DNA of 64,000 bases, from assembly GCA_029961685.1 (NCBI GenBank), contig JARWKL010000010.1, forward strand, positions 27,998,067-28,062,066, read 5' to 3'. The stretch is from Aristolochia californica (lineage: Eukaryota; Streptophyta; Magnoliopsida; Piperales; Aristolochiaceae). A program made the translations under genes and the position numbers. This document shows positions 9,940 through 21,439 of this stretch, in pieces. The stretch's first letter is position 1; every line of letters starts with the position of its first letter. The notes beneath the pieces are model-generated. The model was not told the origin of the DNA. It saw nothing but the letters and a program-made list of their open reading frames with translations, and did not search any database.

Positions 9940-11060
9940 CTCCAACCATTGTATAATATCTTGAAGTAGATTTTATTTCATCCGGAGATCTAAGAACCCT
10001 TCTATGTTGATGTGACCATGGTTCTTATAGAGAACCTCTCTTCTTGGAGCTTCTTTCAAATATCGTAAAATTCTTTCTAGTGTTTTCCAGTGAGTAAGTT
10101 GTGGTTTGTGCATGTATTGACTCACCACACTTATTGCATATGATATATCTGGCCTTGTTACACAGAGATAAATGAGTTTACCCATGATTCTTTGATATTT
10201 TGTAATATCCACATCTTCTCCAGTACTTGTAGATAATTTTGTATTGGAATCCATAGGGGTTTCTGCTAGTCTACACCCGATCATTTTTGTCTCCTCCAAT
10301 AGATCAAGAACATACTTCCTTTGAGATAGTATAATCCCATGTTTGGACTATAGTACTTTAATACCCAGAAAGTATTTAAGTAGTCCAAGATCTTTTGTCT
10401 TGAATTATTCACATATTTTTTCCTTGGTTTCCTGAATGCCCTCGGGATCACTACCGGTTAAGACAATATCATCAACATATACGGAAAAAATCACCTTGCC
10501 TTTAGGTGTGTCTTTAAGAAATACGAAACATCTATGAAATCCTACTCGTATCAGCGCTTGGCTAAGTTTATCAGACCATGCACGAGGAGATTGTTTCTCA
10601 CCATAAAGGGATTTCTTCAATCGACATACCAACTCACCCTCAACCAAAAATCCAGGTGGTTGTTGCATATAAATTTCGTCCTTTATATCCCCATTGAGAA
10701 AAACATTTTTCACATCAAGCTGATAGACCTGCCAGGAAGAATTAACAACAAGAGGTAATAAAATATGTATTGAGTTCATTTTAGCCACCGGAGAGAATGC
10801 TTCCTCATAATCGATCCCATAACACTATGTATAGCCTTTAGCAATGAGGTGGGCCTTAAGGCGAGCAACTGACCCATCTGAATTGTGTTTAATAGTAAAG
10901 ACCCACTTATAGCTAACAAGTTTTTTATCTGATGAAAGAGGAACTAGAACCCATGTCCAATTCTCATAGAGTGCCTGAATTTCTTTGTCTATTTCTGCCT
11001 TCCACCCTAGATGTTTTAGAGCCTCCTAATAGGACTATGGGACTGAGATGGAGGAGATAG
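9940..11060 (-). pseudogene. Copia linker and reverse transcriptase (outer element)
   Basis: On the minus strand: the linker (SYSEALKHLGWKAEIDKEI; VLVPLSSDKKLVSYKWVF; IKHNSDGSVARLKAHL), then RT with AKMNSIHILLPLVVN, QLDVKNVFLNGDIKDEIYM, LKKSLYGEKQSPRAW and the catalytic VYVDDIVLTG. The connection and RNase H start follow (CRLAETPMDSNTKL; GKLIYLCVTRPDISYAISVV; LRYLKEAPRREVLYK). Stops occur near 10404, 10345 and 9975. The frame then meets the Tork-type insertion and continues at 5126. No gag or integrase lies upstream. Confidence 0.83.
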
Positions 11061-11196
11061 ACGCAAGAAATTGACAACATGAAGAGGATAAATGATGGTG
11101 AGACATAAAATTGGATATGGGGTGAGAAGAAGAGGTCTAGTGCAAGATCTGGGTTCCTTTCTTAATGTGATGAGAGAGGGGGAAGAAAAGGAGCAA

Positions 11197-11637
11197 AGAG
11201 AGAGAGAGAGAGAACTCAGGTAGAGAGGAGAGAAGAGAAAAGAGAGAAAAAGAGTTTAGGCTAGAGAGAGATTATTCACGAGTTGAGAAGTAGAGAGCTT
11301 CATTGACTTGATGTAATCAGAGTACATGAATCCCTATTTTTAATAGAGGAAAGTAGTAGTGTCCAATTACAATTAAACTACCTTTGTCCCAATTATACCC
11401 AAAATCTAACACTTAAAGGTACGTCCTAGCATAATTAAATAACTCAACATAAATAGAAGACTAACATAACTAAAATACTTTTAAACCAAAACTCTTTTGT
11501 GAGACCTACTTCCATAATAATTTTTGCTCTGTAAGACTTCTTATTGTGAGAGTCATGGAAGACTCAACATGCCACTTCACGTGATCATGGTGGGTTCCAC
11601 CAGCTCGTGTGATCATGGTGGATCCCACCTTGTAACA
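11197..11637 (-). repeat. 5' LTR of the outer Copia element
   Basis: Partner of 4284-4723, ending on the + strand at GTAACA (11632-11637). The inner edge joins the linker region with no primer-binding site, showing the internal deletion. Confidence 0.72.
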
Positions 11638-12436
11638 TATTAGTAACTTGTTGATCGATTAGTCCATCAACCTATAAGTTGCATTCTGACAGAAACAAAG
11701 TTGTTATGATCGATTGATCAATCAATCACTTTATTGTGATCGATCAATCAATGTTCTGATTTTTTAAAACGAGCAAAAAACAACTAGTTTTACATGGGCA
11801 AGTTATAAAAACCCCACCAAATTACACCTAGAGAAGTTATTGAGTAGTTATTGGAAAGTCTTTAATACTTCATTCTCAAAGACTTGCAATTCATATCTAA
11901 AAGTGCTTTTGAGTGAAAGAGAGCTACACACTTTAATTATCCTTGCTCTTTTCTCCACCTATCCTTGCATGTCACATTATTCAAGCTCGCATATACTGCA
12001 CATTATGCTAAAAATAAGTGGATGCTTGGATCTCTCAAGGAGAAGGTACTCTCCAAGTGTTGGGTGTAAGTTTGTCTTTCTTGGGGAGATTGAAAGGCTG
12101 ATCTAGAGTGAGAATCTACTTAATTTCTTGGGGAGATAGTGTTTGTGAAGAGCGTGTATTGAGCTACACGTGGGTTAAAGAGAGCCAAAATCTCTTAATG
12201 TTATTCTAGCTATTAGACCTTTTAAAAATAGTGGAATTTCCCAAGCAAGGGTTCTTGGACAGTGAATACAAATAGGGGAATATCGATAACAAAAATTCTC
12301 TTGTCTCCGATGGTGAGTGCATGCTTGTTTTAATTTGAAATTGCCTTATCGCACTATTTTTTATTCCACACACTACTTAGTTTTCAACTTGAAATTCTCT
12401 CTTCACCCCACTCTTGAGAAGCTACCTGGCCCAACA
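11638..12436 (+). repeat. 5' LTR fragment of the + strand Sirevirus
   Basis: Matches the right half of the 3' LTR: GATCAATC repeats, 'gagaagttattgagtagttattgg', 'ggatctctcaaggagaagg', and 'aataggggaatatcgata' before 'gagaagctacctggcccaaca'. The left half is absent, ending abruptly at the outer Copia element. Confidence 0.72.
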
Positions 12437-13010
12437 ATGGTTATTGATGATGATGATGATTCTACCACTTCAGAAGAGGTAAGTGACTTGGACTATGAAA
12501 ATGAACAAGAATTGCTATGAAGAAAATCAATCCAGAAAAATGAAATGTTCAAAGAGGAGATTAGTACCTTAAGGGAAGCAAACGAAAGCCATATGAACAA
12601 TGCTTCAAGGCAAAGTGGGTTGATAGACAAGCTATCATGTGATAGACTTAGCTTTTGAAAAGAAGAGCACTGAATTGGAACAAACCCACACCTAGGATGA
12701 AAGCTGGGAAGAGCAAAAAAAGTGAAATTAGGAAGTTCACTCTCATTCCTCACATTCAATGCTACTATTGAAATGAAGTAGATCATTATGCCCATATTGC
12801 CAAATTAAGAATATAAATGGCATCAAACAATGTTGGGTACCCAAAACAACCGAAAGGGTTGTGGTAAACCAAAAAAAATCGGTCAAACAAGTTTGGTTGC
12901 CCAAATCACCTAGTGCTTCAAATGTTATCCGAAAGGGGCCAAACTTAAGATGGAACTCTAAGGGATAAATCTCTTGTGAGGTAGGCCTATCTTTGAGCCA
13001 AGGCACCAAA
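12437..13010 (+). pseudogene. Sirevirus gag, C-terminal remnant
   Basis: VIDDDDDSTTSEEVSDLDYENEQELL matches in style the acidic C-terminal gag region of the minus-strand copy (about 28770-28830). It is followed by 'NINGIKQCWVPKTTERVVV' and 'QVWLPKSPSASNV', also shared with that copy (28060-28180). Several stops. Gag N-terminus and primer-binding site are deleted, so the LTR end touches this segment directly. Confidence 0.65.
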
Positions 13011-14010
13011 AAATATTTGGATTTTGGAAAGCAGTTGCTTAAGGCACATGACTAGTGATAAGAAGAGATTTGTAGAACTCAAATTTTAAGAAGATGGTCA
13101 TGTAATATTTGGAAATGATAGCAAAGGTACCATCAATGGAATTGGTAAAATTGAAACCTCAACCTCTTTCATATCTGATGTTTATTGTGTAGAAGGGTTC
13201 ATGCCATGATTTACTTGCATTACTCAATTTTTGGACAAAGATAACGTGAGTTCATTTGAAAAGGATAAATGTTTAGTAATGAACAAAAATGATGAACTAA
13301 TTCTTGAGGGACATAGAAATACATACCTCTATGTTATGAACATAGTTGATTTACCCTCAAGTAGTGCCATTTTTTTGGGCAAAAAAATTTGATGAATATT
13401 GGTTATGACATATAGGAATAGATTCCTCAACAAATTAGCAAAGAAAAACCTAGTTAGAGGACTATCGTATCAAAATTTTGTAAGAAAGAGACCTTGTGAT
13501 GCTCACCAACTTGGAAAGCAATACGAAAATTCTTTCAAATCAAAGAAAGTAGTTTCAACCTCTCGACCTCTTCAATTAATCCACAAGGATTTATTTGGAC
13601 GTCCTCGAACCTTAAGCCTAAATAAAAAGTATCTCACTTTAGTGGCGGTAGATGAATATTCTAGGTTCACATGAGTAGATTTCCAAGCACCAAATGATGA
13701 TGCCTTTCTGGCCTTTGCAAAACCATGTGAAAAATTTCAAAAGGAGCAAGGGTAGCATTGTCAAAATTAAGAGTGACCATAGAGGATAATTTGAAAATTC
13801 ACATTTTTTAGGAATATTGCACAAAGCATGATATAGACCACACATTCTCAACTCCTCAAACTCCTCAACAAAATGGTGTTGTTGAGAGAAGAAATAGAAC
13901 CTTAATTGAGACGGCTATAGGTATGTTACATTCATCTAACATACCACATAAATTTTGGTCGGAAGCCATAAATACCGCTTGTGATATCATAAAATGAGTA
14001 AGCAAAGGCC
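13011..14010 (+). pseudogene. Sirevirus protease/pre-integrase and integrase remnant
   Basis: WILESSCLRHMT (protease-like), then FEKDKCLVMNKN and RNRFLNKLAKKNLVRGLSYQN (pre-integrase). The integrase core includes RPLQLIHKDLFGRPRTLSLNKKY, VAVDEYSRFT with a stop, QQNGVVERRNRTLIETAIGM and KFWSEAINTACDII. Multiple stops and at least two frameshifts. Confidence 0.75.
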
Positions 14011-14214
14011 CCTTCTCAAAAAAACTCCTTCTGGTTTTTATAAGGCACCCTTCCTAACATTACCTACTTTAGAAACTTTGGATGCAAAGTGTTCATATTC
14101 AAAAAACCAAAGGAAATATTATTGAAGTTTGACTCTAGGGTTGATATAGGTATTTTTTGCATAAAGAGTTTATAACAAGACATCTATGAGAGTCAAGTAG
14201 TTGATACATGTTGA

Positions 14215-14240
14215 GGGTTTAGGGTTTAGGGTTTAGGGTT
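14215..14240 (+). repeat. Interstitial plant telomere-type repeat
   Basis: Nearly four tandem copies of GGGTTTA inside the linker region of the decayed Sirevirus. Too short to be a telomere relic; it may be slippage or end-repair filler. Confidence 0.7.
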
Positions 14241-14369
14241 GAGTTTGATGAATATGATTCCCAAAATCCAACCCTAACTCCATTTTCTGATGGTGAATAT
14301 GGAACCCTCTTTGATTCATCCCCACCATCTCAATCTCAAGACCAAAATATTGAAGAGAACCCAAATGTC

Positions 14370-15960
14370 TTGAATAACCAAGAAGAGTCACCTATGGAGC
14401 CAAAGAACTATAGGTTCATGATTGATAATCTCTTAGAAAAAATCATTGGTGATCCCCAACGAAAAATTGCAATTAGAAGAGCAACTCATGAAGTTATAGA
14501 AAATAGTGACTTTGTTTTTCAAATGGAGCCCCCAAAAGCTTTTCCAAAGCTAAAAAAATATGAGTTTTGGATAAAGGCAATGCAAGAAGAATTGAATCAA
14601 ATTGAATGAAACAGAGTCTGGACTCTAGTACGTAGACCCCAAAATCAATAAGTCATAGGAACTAAATGGATGTTGAGGAACAAAGCCAATGAGGAGGAAA
14701 ACCAAGTAGTGAGGAAGAAAGCTAGTTTAGTTTCCAAATGATATAACCAAGAAGAAAGAATTGATTTCAAAGAAACTTACGCACCCATGGTGAGATTAGA
14801 GGCAATTTGAATTCTTTTGGCCTATGCATGTGATATGAAGTTCAAAATTTTACTAAATGGATGTAAAGAGTTCATTCCTAAATTGGTACATTTGAGAAGA
14901 AGTTTATGTTGAACAACCCAAAGGTTTTAAAGACATGTGCAAGCTTGACCGTGTAAACAAACTACATAAAGCATTATATGGGTTAAATCAAGCTCCTAGA
15001 GCGTGGTATGAATGATCAAGCGAATTCTTAGAGAAAAATGGTCATAAGAGAGGTAGCATAGATAAGACTATATATAGAGAACTATGATCTAAACTAGAAT
15101 ACCATTCAAATTTATGTGGACGATATCATATTTGGTTATGAAAATGCCTCTCAATGACAAGAATTAGCTAGTGTAATGAAGAATGAGTTTGAACTGAATT
15201 TAATGGGTGAAATTACATTCTTCCTTGGACTTCAAGTAATGCAAACCGAGAATGGTGCATTCATAAAACATTCCAAATACGCTAAGGGATTTATTAAGAG
15301 ATTCAACATTGAAAATATTAAGTCAATTAGCACAACCGTGAGTTCGTCCTTCAAACTTGACTCGGACAACTTCGGTAGGGCCATAGATAAAAAACTCTAT
15401 AGAAGCATGATAGGTTCCCTACTTTACATTTCAGTTAATAGACCAGATATATTATTCTCAGTGTTGCCTATGTGTTAGATTTTAATTTAATCCTAGAGAA
15501 TCTCACTTAGTGGTTATGAAAAGAATTTTCCATTATCTACTTAGAACAACAAACTTAGGTCTTTGGTACTCACACTCATCAGCCATTGATCTAGTAGTTA
15601 TCAATGACGTCAAAATATATTTGTCTCTTGGTTTTTCAAGAAACAATACTCAGTAGCACTATCCACCATCAAAGTTGAATACATAGCATGTGGAAGTTGT
15701 GGTGCACAACTTCTTTAGATGAAACAAAAGAAAAATCAAATTTCAGTCCATTGTGACATTATGAGTGCCATAAGTCAATGTATGACCCAGTTCACCAATC
15801 TCGATAAAAACATATAGAAATAAGGCATCATTTCATCAATGAGTTGGTTCAAACCAAGGTATTTAGAATTGAAGTCGTTTCTATTGAAAATCAGCTAGAG
15901 CAAATTTTCACAAAGCCACTAGTATTTGATCAGTTCTCCAAGCTTCAAGGATAACTAGGC
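14370..15960 (+). pseudogene. Sirevirus linker, reverse transcriptase and RNase H remnant
   Basis: Recognisable parts: KKYEFWIKAMQEELNQIE, then after a stop [59 protein letters not shown]; 'IYVDDIIFG' region out of frame near 15110-15135; FFLGLQVMQTENGAFIKHSKYAKG; YRSMIGSLLYISVNRPDILFSV. The RNase H end (TIKVEYIACGSC; SVHCDIMSAI) carries many stops up to about 15960. Confidence 0.75.
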
Positions 15961-16422
15961 ATGACCAATCCACCTTGATTCACTTAGACTGATAAATATG
16001 ATCTTAAAGGACACATCCCATACTAGTAGTGCCATAAGAGCGAAGTGAAAATCAAAAGATTAAATTTTAGTCAGTCTTTGTCGGGCATTGATCGATCTAT
16101 GTATACTTATTGATCGATCAACTTAAGTAATTAATCAATCAATCAAGACGAAATGATCAATCATTAATAGGGAAAAATGAGAAGTTGAAGATTTTTAAAT
16201 GGTCATTCACCTCAATTCTCATTTCAAATCGTTCTCAACTTCAAACTCTAGAAATTCTCCGAACTCTAGAGCCTTCAACCTCATTTCCATTTCGATTTTA
16301 AGGGTATTCACCTCTAAATCCAAAGAAAAACCCTTTTTTCTTCACATTGTTTTCCAAATATGAACATCTCAAATTGTGAAGAAAAAAGGGTTTAACATCT
16401 TTTGGATGTGGGCCATTAGAAG

Positions 16423-16941
16423 GTGGAACTGACTTTTGTGTATTTTATGGCGATCCGCATGATGGACATTGTGACCAGCTCAAGAACGGATGACCTCCCG
16501 TTTGCTCAAGAGATCACAACCATCCGTCGCCATTGTGGATTTGACCTCACCGATGAGGAAAGCATGAACATCACCAGGAAGATATTGATTGATGAATCAA
16601 AGGTTGATAAGTTTGGCCTAGCCAAGTGGTGAGGTCAATAGGTGTGAAAGGACATGAATGAGGCACCTCAAAACATTAGCTCCAGGGATGTGATGAGCCT
16701 TGAACCACAAGTCGACCAATTTGAGTTTGCAAAGAGGAGACTAACCACAGAGGAAGCTTCCTCTTCCACTAACCCACTGAAAGCTTTAGATGATGTGGTA
16801 GATGATGTGAGAGCTACACAAGCGGACATCCTTGCCACACAAGGGAAATTGAAGACTAGGCAAATAGAGATTCAAACTAGTCTACTGAAGATCAAGAATA
16901 TGATCAAGGCCTTCATCAGTCGTCCTACACCGCCTTTCTAG
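16423..16941 (+). pseudogene. Sirevirus post-pol (env-position) frame
   Basis: Two adjoining frames, 16423-16632 and 16654-16941, lie between RNase H and the 3' LTR, where Sireviruses carry an extra, poorly understood frame. Readable segments are RRHCGFDLTDEESMNITRK, QVDQFEFAKRRLTTEEASS and DDVRATQADILATQGKLKT, with a heptad-like C-terminus. The same segments recur on the minus strand at 46630-46990, so the frame is shared by two copies and is not chance. No signal peptide or membrane span is visible. One stop separates the halves. Confidence 0.6.
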
Positions 16942-17298
16942 TTGTTTTCTGACTCACTTTTTTGTTGTCGACTCCCTTATACTTAGCTTATGATATACTT
17001 GTAATCACTTGACCTTATTTTATATTTGCAAAGTCATATATGAATTGGCCTTTGAGCCACGTTTTGTACTCACTTGTGTCTTTTTAATAACTTTTTGAGT
17101 ATGACAAAAAGTGAGAGAAAAAGATTTAGACCTATATGGCATAGTAGCACACTAAAAATTACAAATTGAAACTTTAAAGAAAAATATGAGACATGCTTAG
17201 ATTAAGAGGGAGCCATTTCTAAAATTTGCTTATTTGACTAAGCTCCAACCATAGTGATGTTATAATTGTAATTTTTTTCAAAAATAGTTTTAGTCATC

Positions 17299-17315
17299 GT
17301 AAAAAAGCAGGAGAT
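17299..17315 (+). other. Polypurine tract of the + strand Sirevirus
   Basis: AAAAAAGCAGGAGAT immediately before TGTTGACC (17316), the expected site for priming of plus-strand DNA. Confidence 0.65.
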
Positions 17316-17341
17316 TGTTGACCATGTGTTGACTCACTTCT

Positions 17342-17761
17342 TGTTAGGAATTAGAAGCCCTAATTCCAAACTAACGAGAGCAATATTAATAATCATAGAA
17401 GAAAGGAAAAGAAAGCACAATAACAAACAAGATTTATACAGGTTCGCCTCAAGGTAAGACTACGTCCAATTTTCCGCCGCTATAGTAATCCACTATAAAG
17501 ATGAAATAGTTTACAAGAGAAATCGCACACACTTACTGGTGTTTTTCTCTAATCTCTTGGGTTGCAACTCCAAATGCTCCTCGGGATGATGATACTTGTC
17601 AAGGTGATAAAACCATAACAATGGCACCCCCATATATAAAGAGAAAATTAGGGCAACCGAATTACAAGTGTGATATACCCACACTACCTTAAATGATACA
17701 ACAATCAATATATCAATCCGCACCAGAGGATAAGGTATTAATTATGCTCCACAACTTAACA
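17342..17761. mobile_element. Solo LTR inserted in the Sirevirus LTR
   Basis: 420 bp, TGTTAGGAATTAG...CTTAACA, flanked by perfect 5-bp duplications CTTCT (17337-17341 and 17762-17766). Removing it restores the Sirevirus LTR head 'gactcacttcttgactttgatgataac'. No internal sequence remains, so the parent element was lost by LTR-LTR recombination. Its LTR has 'tatataaagagaaaa' (about 17632), a plausible TATA box on the minus strand or chance. Confidence 0.82.
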
Positions 17762-18735
17762 CTTCTTGACTTTGATGATAACAAAACTCAATAGAGCCAA
17801 TGATTGTTAATCTAATATTTCATATACTTTTCCCTCAAGAGACATCAACTTCAAGGTCTAAAGCATTAAATCGATACAAGCTTCTCATAATCCTCAAACT
17901 TCATGGAAAGTCAACAACTCTTGTAGAAGCACCCTCTAAAGATGAAGCCAAATTGAAGAGTAGAGTTTTACGACTCATTGAGACATGTCAAAAACTCAGT
18001 CTATGTAAAGAAAATTGTCCACTCCCAAAATTTAACTTAGAATGTAAACTTTGAGCTTTAGGACATATTTTGCATTCAAACATGTTTTCACAAACTTAAT
18101 CTGCATATTACATATATGTTAGAATCACTTAGAAACGTTCATTCTCATGATTTAAAAGAATATTAGATGAAGTGGCACTAGAATGATTGATCATCATCTA
18201 CCAATGATTAGTCATCTAGAAGTGCACAAGCAAAAAATATAAAGCATGATCAATCAACCTAAGTCAATTGATTGATCGTCTAAAACATGGCCAATATGTG
18301 CTATAAAGCATGATCAATCAACCCATTTGGACTGATCGATCAATATTGTCCATGCAAAGCAAATTCATGTTGATAGATTGATCAACCTCTGAGACTGATC
18401 AATCATACAAAACACTTGCTAGTCAGAGACATGAAGCATGGTCAATCATAGGAAAATCATTGATTTATTATACTTGCAATGCACTACTAGAGGGAATTCT
18501 GATTGATTAATCATACCATGTTATTGATCGATCAACTTAAAATGTCATACCCAATGGGGAAGATATTGATTGATCATACCAATGATCAATAAGACACATC
18601 CTGACAAAAAAAATAGTCATTACACTCAATTGATCCATCATCTACTTTACATTGAATGATCAATTTGAACTCGCCTTTTTTTCAAACGGATAAAAAACAA
18701 TGAGTTTGGCTTTGAGAACTTATAAATTACCAGTA

Positions 18736-18771
18736 CCCCCCCCCCCCCCCCCCCCCCCCCCAAACCTCCTA
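18736..18771 (+). repeat. 36-bp poly(C) tract
   Basis: Uninterrupted run of 36 C in the Sirevirus 3' LTR. The corresponding place in the 5' LTR (about 11810) reads 'aaaaaccccaccaaatt', so the run expanded in this copy. Length is sensitive to sequencing error. Confidence 0.9.
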
Positions 18772-18871
18772 TTGAGAAGTTAATAAGTATTTATTGGTAT
18801 ATCCACAAGATTATATTCTCAATCCATGAAAACACTTCCTAAAGTGCTTTTGTGAGAAAGAGTGAGCTAAG

Positions 18872-19350
18872 TGTTAGGTTCCCTCGCCATCGATCGAGTC
18901 ACCTGACAATCACTCTTACCTGCCAGGTTGACGTGCGGCGTTGAAGGGGATTTGGAGTTCTTTGATTGACCTATTGTTGGAATAACTGAGCTGACGAAGG
19001 GAGCTCACCCTGGACCTCATTAGGGAAAGGGAGAATCCGACCTTGATACAACTAATTGGATTAATGCTTGATTTTCATACAGACTACCGTTCTTTTTATC
19101 CCCTCAAGTGCCATGACGTTTACACTTTTCAAGACATACTCAAGCCATGACGTTTACACTTCCCAAACCACACGCTACCCAACTATGACGCTTACACTTC
19201 CCAAACCCTGACACTAATACTCCCTAGCCCTGACGAGCCCCACACTAATCACTCAAAAGTATATTAGACCCAACCCTTAACTTAATTTGAAAGTGACACC
19301 CTTAAGTCCTACGTCTAGTAATGACTCTAGATGCTATGCAATCCATAAAA
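18872..19350 (-). repeat. 3' LTR of the chromovirus
   Basis: On the + strand TGTTAGGTTCCC...CCATAAAA, where the last bases differ from the partner's CCATAACA. It contains several degenerate 'ccaagacgtttacacttcc'-like repeats of about 25 bp, also present in the partner. The purine-rich sequence just inside (about 19352-19373) is the polypurine tract in reverse. Confidence 0.85.
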
Positions 19351-19369
19351 TCACTCCCCTCCTGGAGAA

Positions 19370-19490
19370 AGAGCTTGTCCTCATGCTCAAAGTTGGGGTA
19401 GAGGGCCTGGAATTCTGCCAATGGTTCCCATGAGGCTTCCACCAGATCCGTCTCCGCCCACTAGACTAAGATTTCCCAACGATCATTGAC
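19370..19490 (-). pseudogene. Chromodomain of the chromovirus integrase
   Basis: On the minus strand: WEILV, stop, WAETDLVEASWEPLAEF then QALYPNFEHEDKLFLQEG. This is the chromodomain pattern (LVxW...SWEP...YPxF.LEDK..EGG) at the integrase C-terminus, thought to direct insertion to marked chromatin. A TAG stands where Lys or Gln is usual. Confidence 0.72.
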
Positions 19491-19639
19491 GCGATGAGCC
19501 TGGAAGACGTGAGCTGGAGTGAGCAAGATGCAACCATCTTGGAGGGCCAACAGAGGAGTGTGCAACATAGGCGAGTCGGCCCTGAATGGCTTCAGAAGGG
19601 AGACATGGAAACATTGTGAATGTGGGCATCAGAGGATAA

Positions 19640-20680
19640 CTAGAAATGGTAAGCCATGCTGCTGATGCGCTCCAAGACCTGGAATGGGCCATAGTACTTG
19701 GGTGAGAGTTTGTTGCATTTGGACGCAGTGAGGGACAACTGGCGATACTTATGAAGACGGAACCACACATAGTCTCCTAGGGCATAAGATTGGTCACGGT
19801 GGCCCTTGTCATAAGTATTTTTCATGAGCACTTGAGCTTGTTGTAAGTTGGCTCTGACTTATGCTATCATGCGGTCTCTTTCCTCTAATGCCTGATCGAA
19901 AGCAGAAATATAAGAGACAAGTCGAGGGGGTTCCTGACCATAAACCACCTGGAAGGGAGTGGTCTTGAGAGCTGTGTGGTAGGAAGTATTGTAGCAAAAT
20001 TTGGCCCACGTGAGCCAACAGACCCAAGTTTTGGGATGATCGCCCACCAAGCAACACAAATACACCTCGAGAGTGTGGTTGACTACCTCTGTTTGCCCAT
20101 CGGTCTGGGGGTGGTAAGCGGAGGAGAAATCCAACTTGGTGCCCTGTAGGTTGAAAAGCTCCTTCCATAAGTTACTAGTAAATATTGCATCTCTATCACT
20201 GATGATGGATTCTGGCAGACCATGAAGTCGAACAATGTGATCCATGAAAATTTGAGTTATATGAGAAGCTGTATATGGATGTGTTAAGAGAATGAAATGC
20301 TCATACTTTGAGAAACTATCCACCACCACCAATATGCTAGATTTACCCGATGATTTTGAAAGACCATCAATGAAGTTCATGGATATGTCGGTCCAAATCT
20401 AAGTAGGGAGCTATAGGGACTGGAGTAAGCCTGTTGGGCTTAAAGTCTCTGTTTTGTTGCGTTGGCAGACTTGGCAGGTGGATACATAGTCAGCTATCAT
20501 TCGTTTCATACCTTTCCAATAAAAGTCGCGACTAAGCCAGAAATATGTATTCTGCTGTCCTTCATGGGTACTATCGTGATAGGTGGAAAGGATGGTGGGC
20601 AATAAGGCTGAGGTGGTAGGAAGATAAAGTCGTTGCTTGTATAAGATGAGGCGGTCCTGGATGGCCCAGTTGCTGTCCAT
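19640..20680 (-). pseudogene. Ty3/gypsy integrase (zinc domain, core, GPY/F)
   Basis: Minus strand, from 20680 to 19640. The H2C2 zinc domain covers THEGQQNTYFWLSRDFYWKGM and CQVCQRNKTE. The core contains MDFI-like MNFIDGLSKSSGKSSI with VVVDSFSKYEHFI, IISDRDAIFTS and SSAYHPQTDGQTEVVNHTLE, i.e. the D,D,E residues. The tail has LGDYVWFRLHKYR and LSPKYYGPFQVLERI. A stop lies just before MNFIDG (about 20400) and another near 19858. Confidence 0.83.
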
Positions 20681-20689
20681 GGCCTATTG

Positions 20690-21110
20690 TTCAATGCTAT
20701 GCAATAAGGCTAGGAGGTCCAGTGATTATTGAATTTCATCCCGAATCGAATCCAGCAACAAGAACCGAGGTTGACTGATGATATTGAGTTGTGGTGCTGT
20801 CACATCTCTGCGAGACAATGCATCAGCACCTTTGTTGAGTTGGCCCGATTTTAACTTCGCCCTAAAATTTAACCCCATTAATTTACTGAGTCAGTGTTGT
20901 TGTGGTGAAGTGGTAAGGCTTTGCTCGAACAAGTACTTCAGACTGTAGTGGTCAGTTCGGATGAGGAAGTGGCAGCCCCACAGATATGGCCTCCAATGAT
21001 AAATGGCTTTGGCTAAGCCAATCGGTTTTTGCTCATAGGCAGCTAATTTGTGATGATGGGTGGCCAGTTGTCTGTTGAAATAGGCAATGGGATACCCCTG
21101 CTACTGTAAC
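20690..21110 (-). pseudogene. Ty3/gypsy RNase H and connection fragment
   Basis: Minus strand reads GYPIAYFNRQLATHHHKLAAYEQ, then RPYLWGCHFLIRTDHYSLKYL, QQHWLSKLMGLNF and NKGADALSRRDV. This is the typical end of a gypsy RNase H. It begins abruptly near 21110, beyond which sequence is non-coding leader, so RT is deleted. A TAA or TGA follows near 20727 and 20690. Confidence 0.75.
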
Positions 21111-21439
21111 ACCGGAAAATACTACCCAAAAGACCGAACTGTGTTAATCAAGGTGGATTGGTGTTAAGCACCTAGCCAATACTACCCAAAAGACCAGCCT
21201 GTTAGGAGCGGAAGACATAGGTACTTAACCCAAGACCATAACATCACACCCCACCTTCGCGAGCCGACGACCACGGCGGCCCACTCTTGTGACAGCCTAC
21301 TCTAGCGACGGCCCACTCTAGCGACACTAGATGGACCAGGGTCAAGTTCCTACGACCTACCAGTAATTTTAATCTGGCCTCTAGGTCGCCCCCTCCGGGA
21401 TTCGAACTCGCAACGTGGGAGCCCGCTCTGATACCACAT

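Larger units (their letters stand above)
4284..11637 (-). mobile_element. Minus-strand Copia element, 5' half deleted, split by a Tork-type insertion
   Basis: Two related LTRs of about 440 bp lie at 4284-4723 and 11197-11637. The inner edge of the left LTR is a textbook 3' junction: read on the minus strand, a purine tract ending GAGGGGGAG is followed at once by TGTTACAAGG. Between the LTRs, on the minus strand, are the linker before RT, the RT and the RNase H. No primer-binding site, gag, protease or integrase is visible, so a deletion joins the 5' LTR directly to the linker region near 11030-11197. The RNase H domain is split by the + strand Copia at 5131-9933. The outer LTR ends merge into GA microsatellites, so no target-site duplication can be read. 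Confidence 0.75.
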
